Part shown: positions 4,839 through 5,207 of the stretch, in pieces | Numbering within the stretch: position 1 is the first letter of the stretch | How the letters are laid out: each line of letters begins with the position of its first letter | Notes under the pieces: generated by a model | Seen by the model: the letters and a program-made list of their open reading frames with translations, nothing else | What the model was told of the DNA's origin: nothing | Database searches by the model: none | NCBI GenBank assembly: GCA_011525095.1 | Contig: WTIV01000176.1 | Span: 1 to 5,207, forward strand | Direction of reading: 5' to 3' | Length of the DNA stretch: 5,207 nucleotides | From: Methanobacteriota archaeon | GTDB lineage: Archaea > Thermoplasmatota > Poseidoniia > Poseidoniales > Poseidoniaceae | Position numbers and translations under genes: made by a program

Positions 4839-5207
4839 TTAGAACGAACCACAATCAATCAGAATGTTCTCAAGAACTCTATTTGAACCATCAACAGAGA
4901 TAACATCCTCACCAGTGCCAGTTGAATCACTGATTACTAAACCAGCAGCCTCAATGGTTGAGTATGTGATGCTTCCCAATACTCCAGATGTCTCTGTTGC
5001 TTCTGCAGCAAATGCAATTCTTGCAGCAGAGTCATCCCAGAACATTGCTGCCTTCTTGGCAGAATCAGTGTAGTAATTGAGAAGAATACCAACATCTTTA
5101 TTGGTATCAGATGCTGGAGCAGATCCATCAACCATCTGCAGTTGAATCAGTGTATCTTCAACTGTCATCTGGGTGGTATTAACCTGAGTGGTTGTACCAT
5201 TAACAGT
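4839..5207 (-). CDS. Fibre-like virion structural protein, C-terminal part (partial, open at right edge)
   Basis: The reading frame is open to the window edge; the 122 visible residues are the C terminus of a longer protein, ending in TAA. An internal ATG lies at 5168, but the same frame continues upstream with a Thr/Asn-rich stretch (TVNGTTTQVNTTQ), so that ATG is not taken as the start. The stretch with T-L-I-Q-L, SDTNKDVGI, a Tyr-rich strand and 'MFWDDSAARIAF' resembles the beta-rich repeat of cyanophage fibre proteins, which usually reads as 'DDNKDRGI ... FFGWDD ... F'. That points to an extended virion fibre or whisker, but the attachment site on the particle is unknown. The protein ends NILIDCGSF, a tail similar to that of the next gene (VQDAGQF). 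A strong terminator follows 25 nt after the stop. Family assignment is from memory of such proteins, not from a search. Confidence 0.8.
   Translation of the reverse strand, partial: TVNGTTTQVNTTQMTVEDTLIQLQMVDGSAPASDTNKDVGILLNYYTDSAKKAAMFWDDSAARIAFAAEATETSGVLGSITYSTIEAAGLVISDSTGTGEDVISVDGSNRVLENILIDCGSF

Noticed and set aside
4839..5168. Reading the right-hand fragment as a complete 109-residue gene starting at ATG 5168
   Set aside because: The frame stays open to the window edge with fibre-like Thr/Asn-rich sequence, and no ribosome site precedes 5168.

Overview
The window looks like part of a marine T4-like myovirus that infects cyanobacteria (a Synechococcus or Prochlorococcus phage). The evidence is an AT-rich sequence, genes packed on one strand, and several protein families I recognise from cyanophage structural regions. 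These are a fibre protein beginning MASPNIKLKR, a short 'MRSFKQFISE' virion-type protein, and a basic multi-module protein carrying RDWFGK, KFDVYPSAYANGWAAKWY and RKSFCARMKGMKK blocks. A related marine phage, for example of SAR11, cannot be excluded from sequence alone.

All five genes run right to left on the minus strand. From 5207 leftward they are: the 3' end of a fibre-like structural gene (5207-4839, open at the right edge); a G/C hairpin terminator that runs straight into the next start codon; a 101-residue coiled-coil protein (4789-4484); a 767-residue fibre protein (4435-2132); a 151-residue protein with a capsid-targeting-like N terminus (2130-1675); and a multi-module basic protein of at least 559 residues (1678 to the left edge, open). 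The last three genes are tightly joined: the spacing is 1 nt after the fibre stop codon, then an ATGA overlap. The only non-coding gaps are 4790-4838 and 4436-4483. They hold a terminator, a perfect palindrome and two candidate T4-type late promoters (AATAAATA and TCTAAATA). No tRNA, CRISPR, insertion sequence or plus-strand gene is supported.

The set reads as late virion genes: fibres plus a coiled-coil partner on the right, and probable head or internal virion proteins on the left. Three points deserve attention. First, the large fibre contains a domain with a plausible complete type-1 copper ligand set (H152, C199, H202, M205, with amicyanin-like CxxHxxM spacing). Second, the 151-residue protein begins with a sequence that aligns position by position with the T4 capsid-targeting peptide, including an IxE protease site. 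Third, all five [I/L]xE motifs in the multi-module protein fall in its linkers, which suggests a polyprotein cut by the prohead protease.
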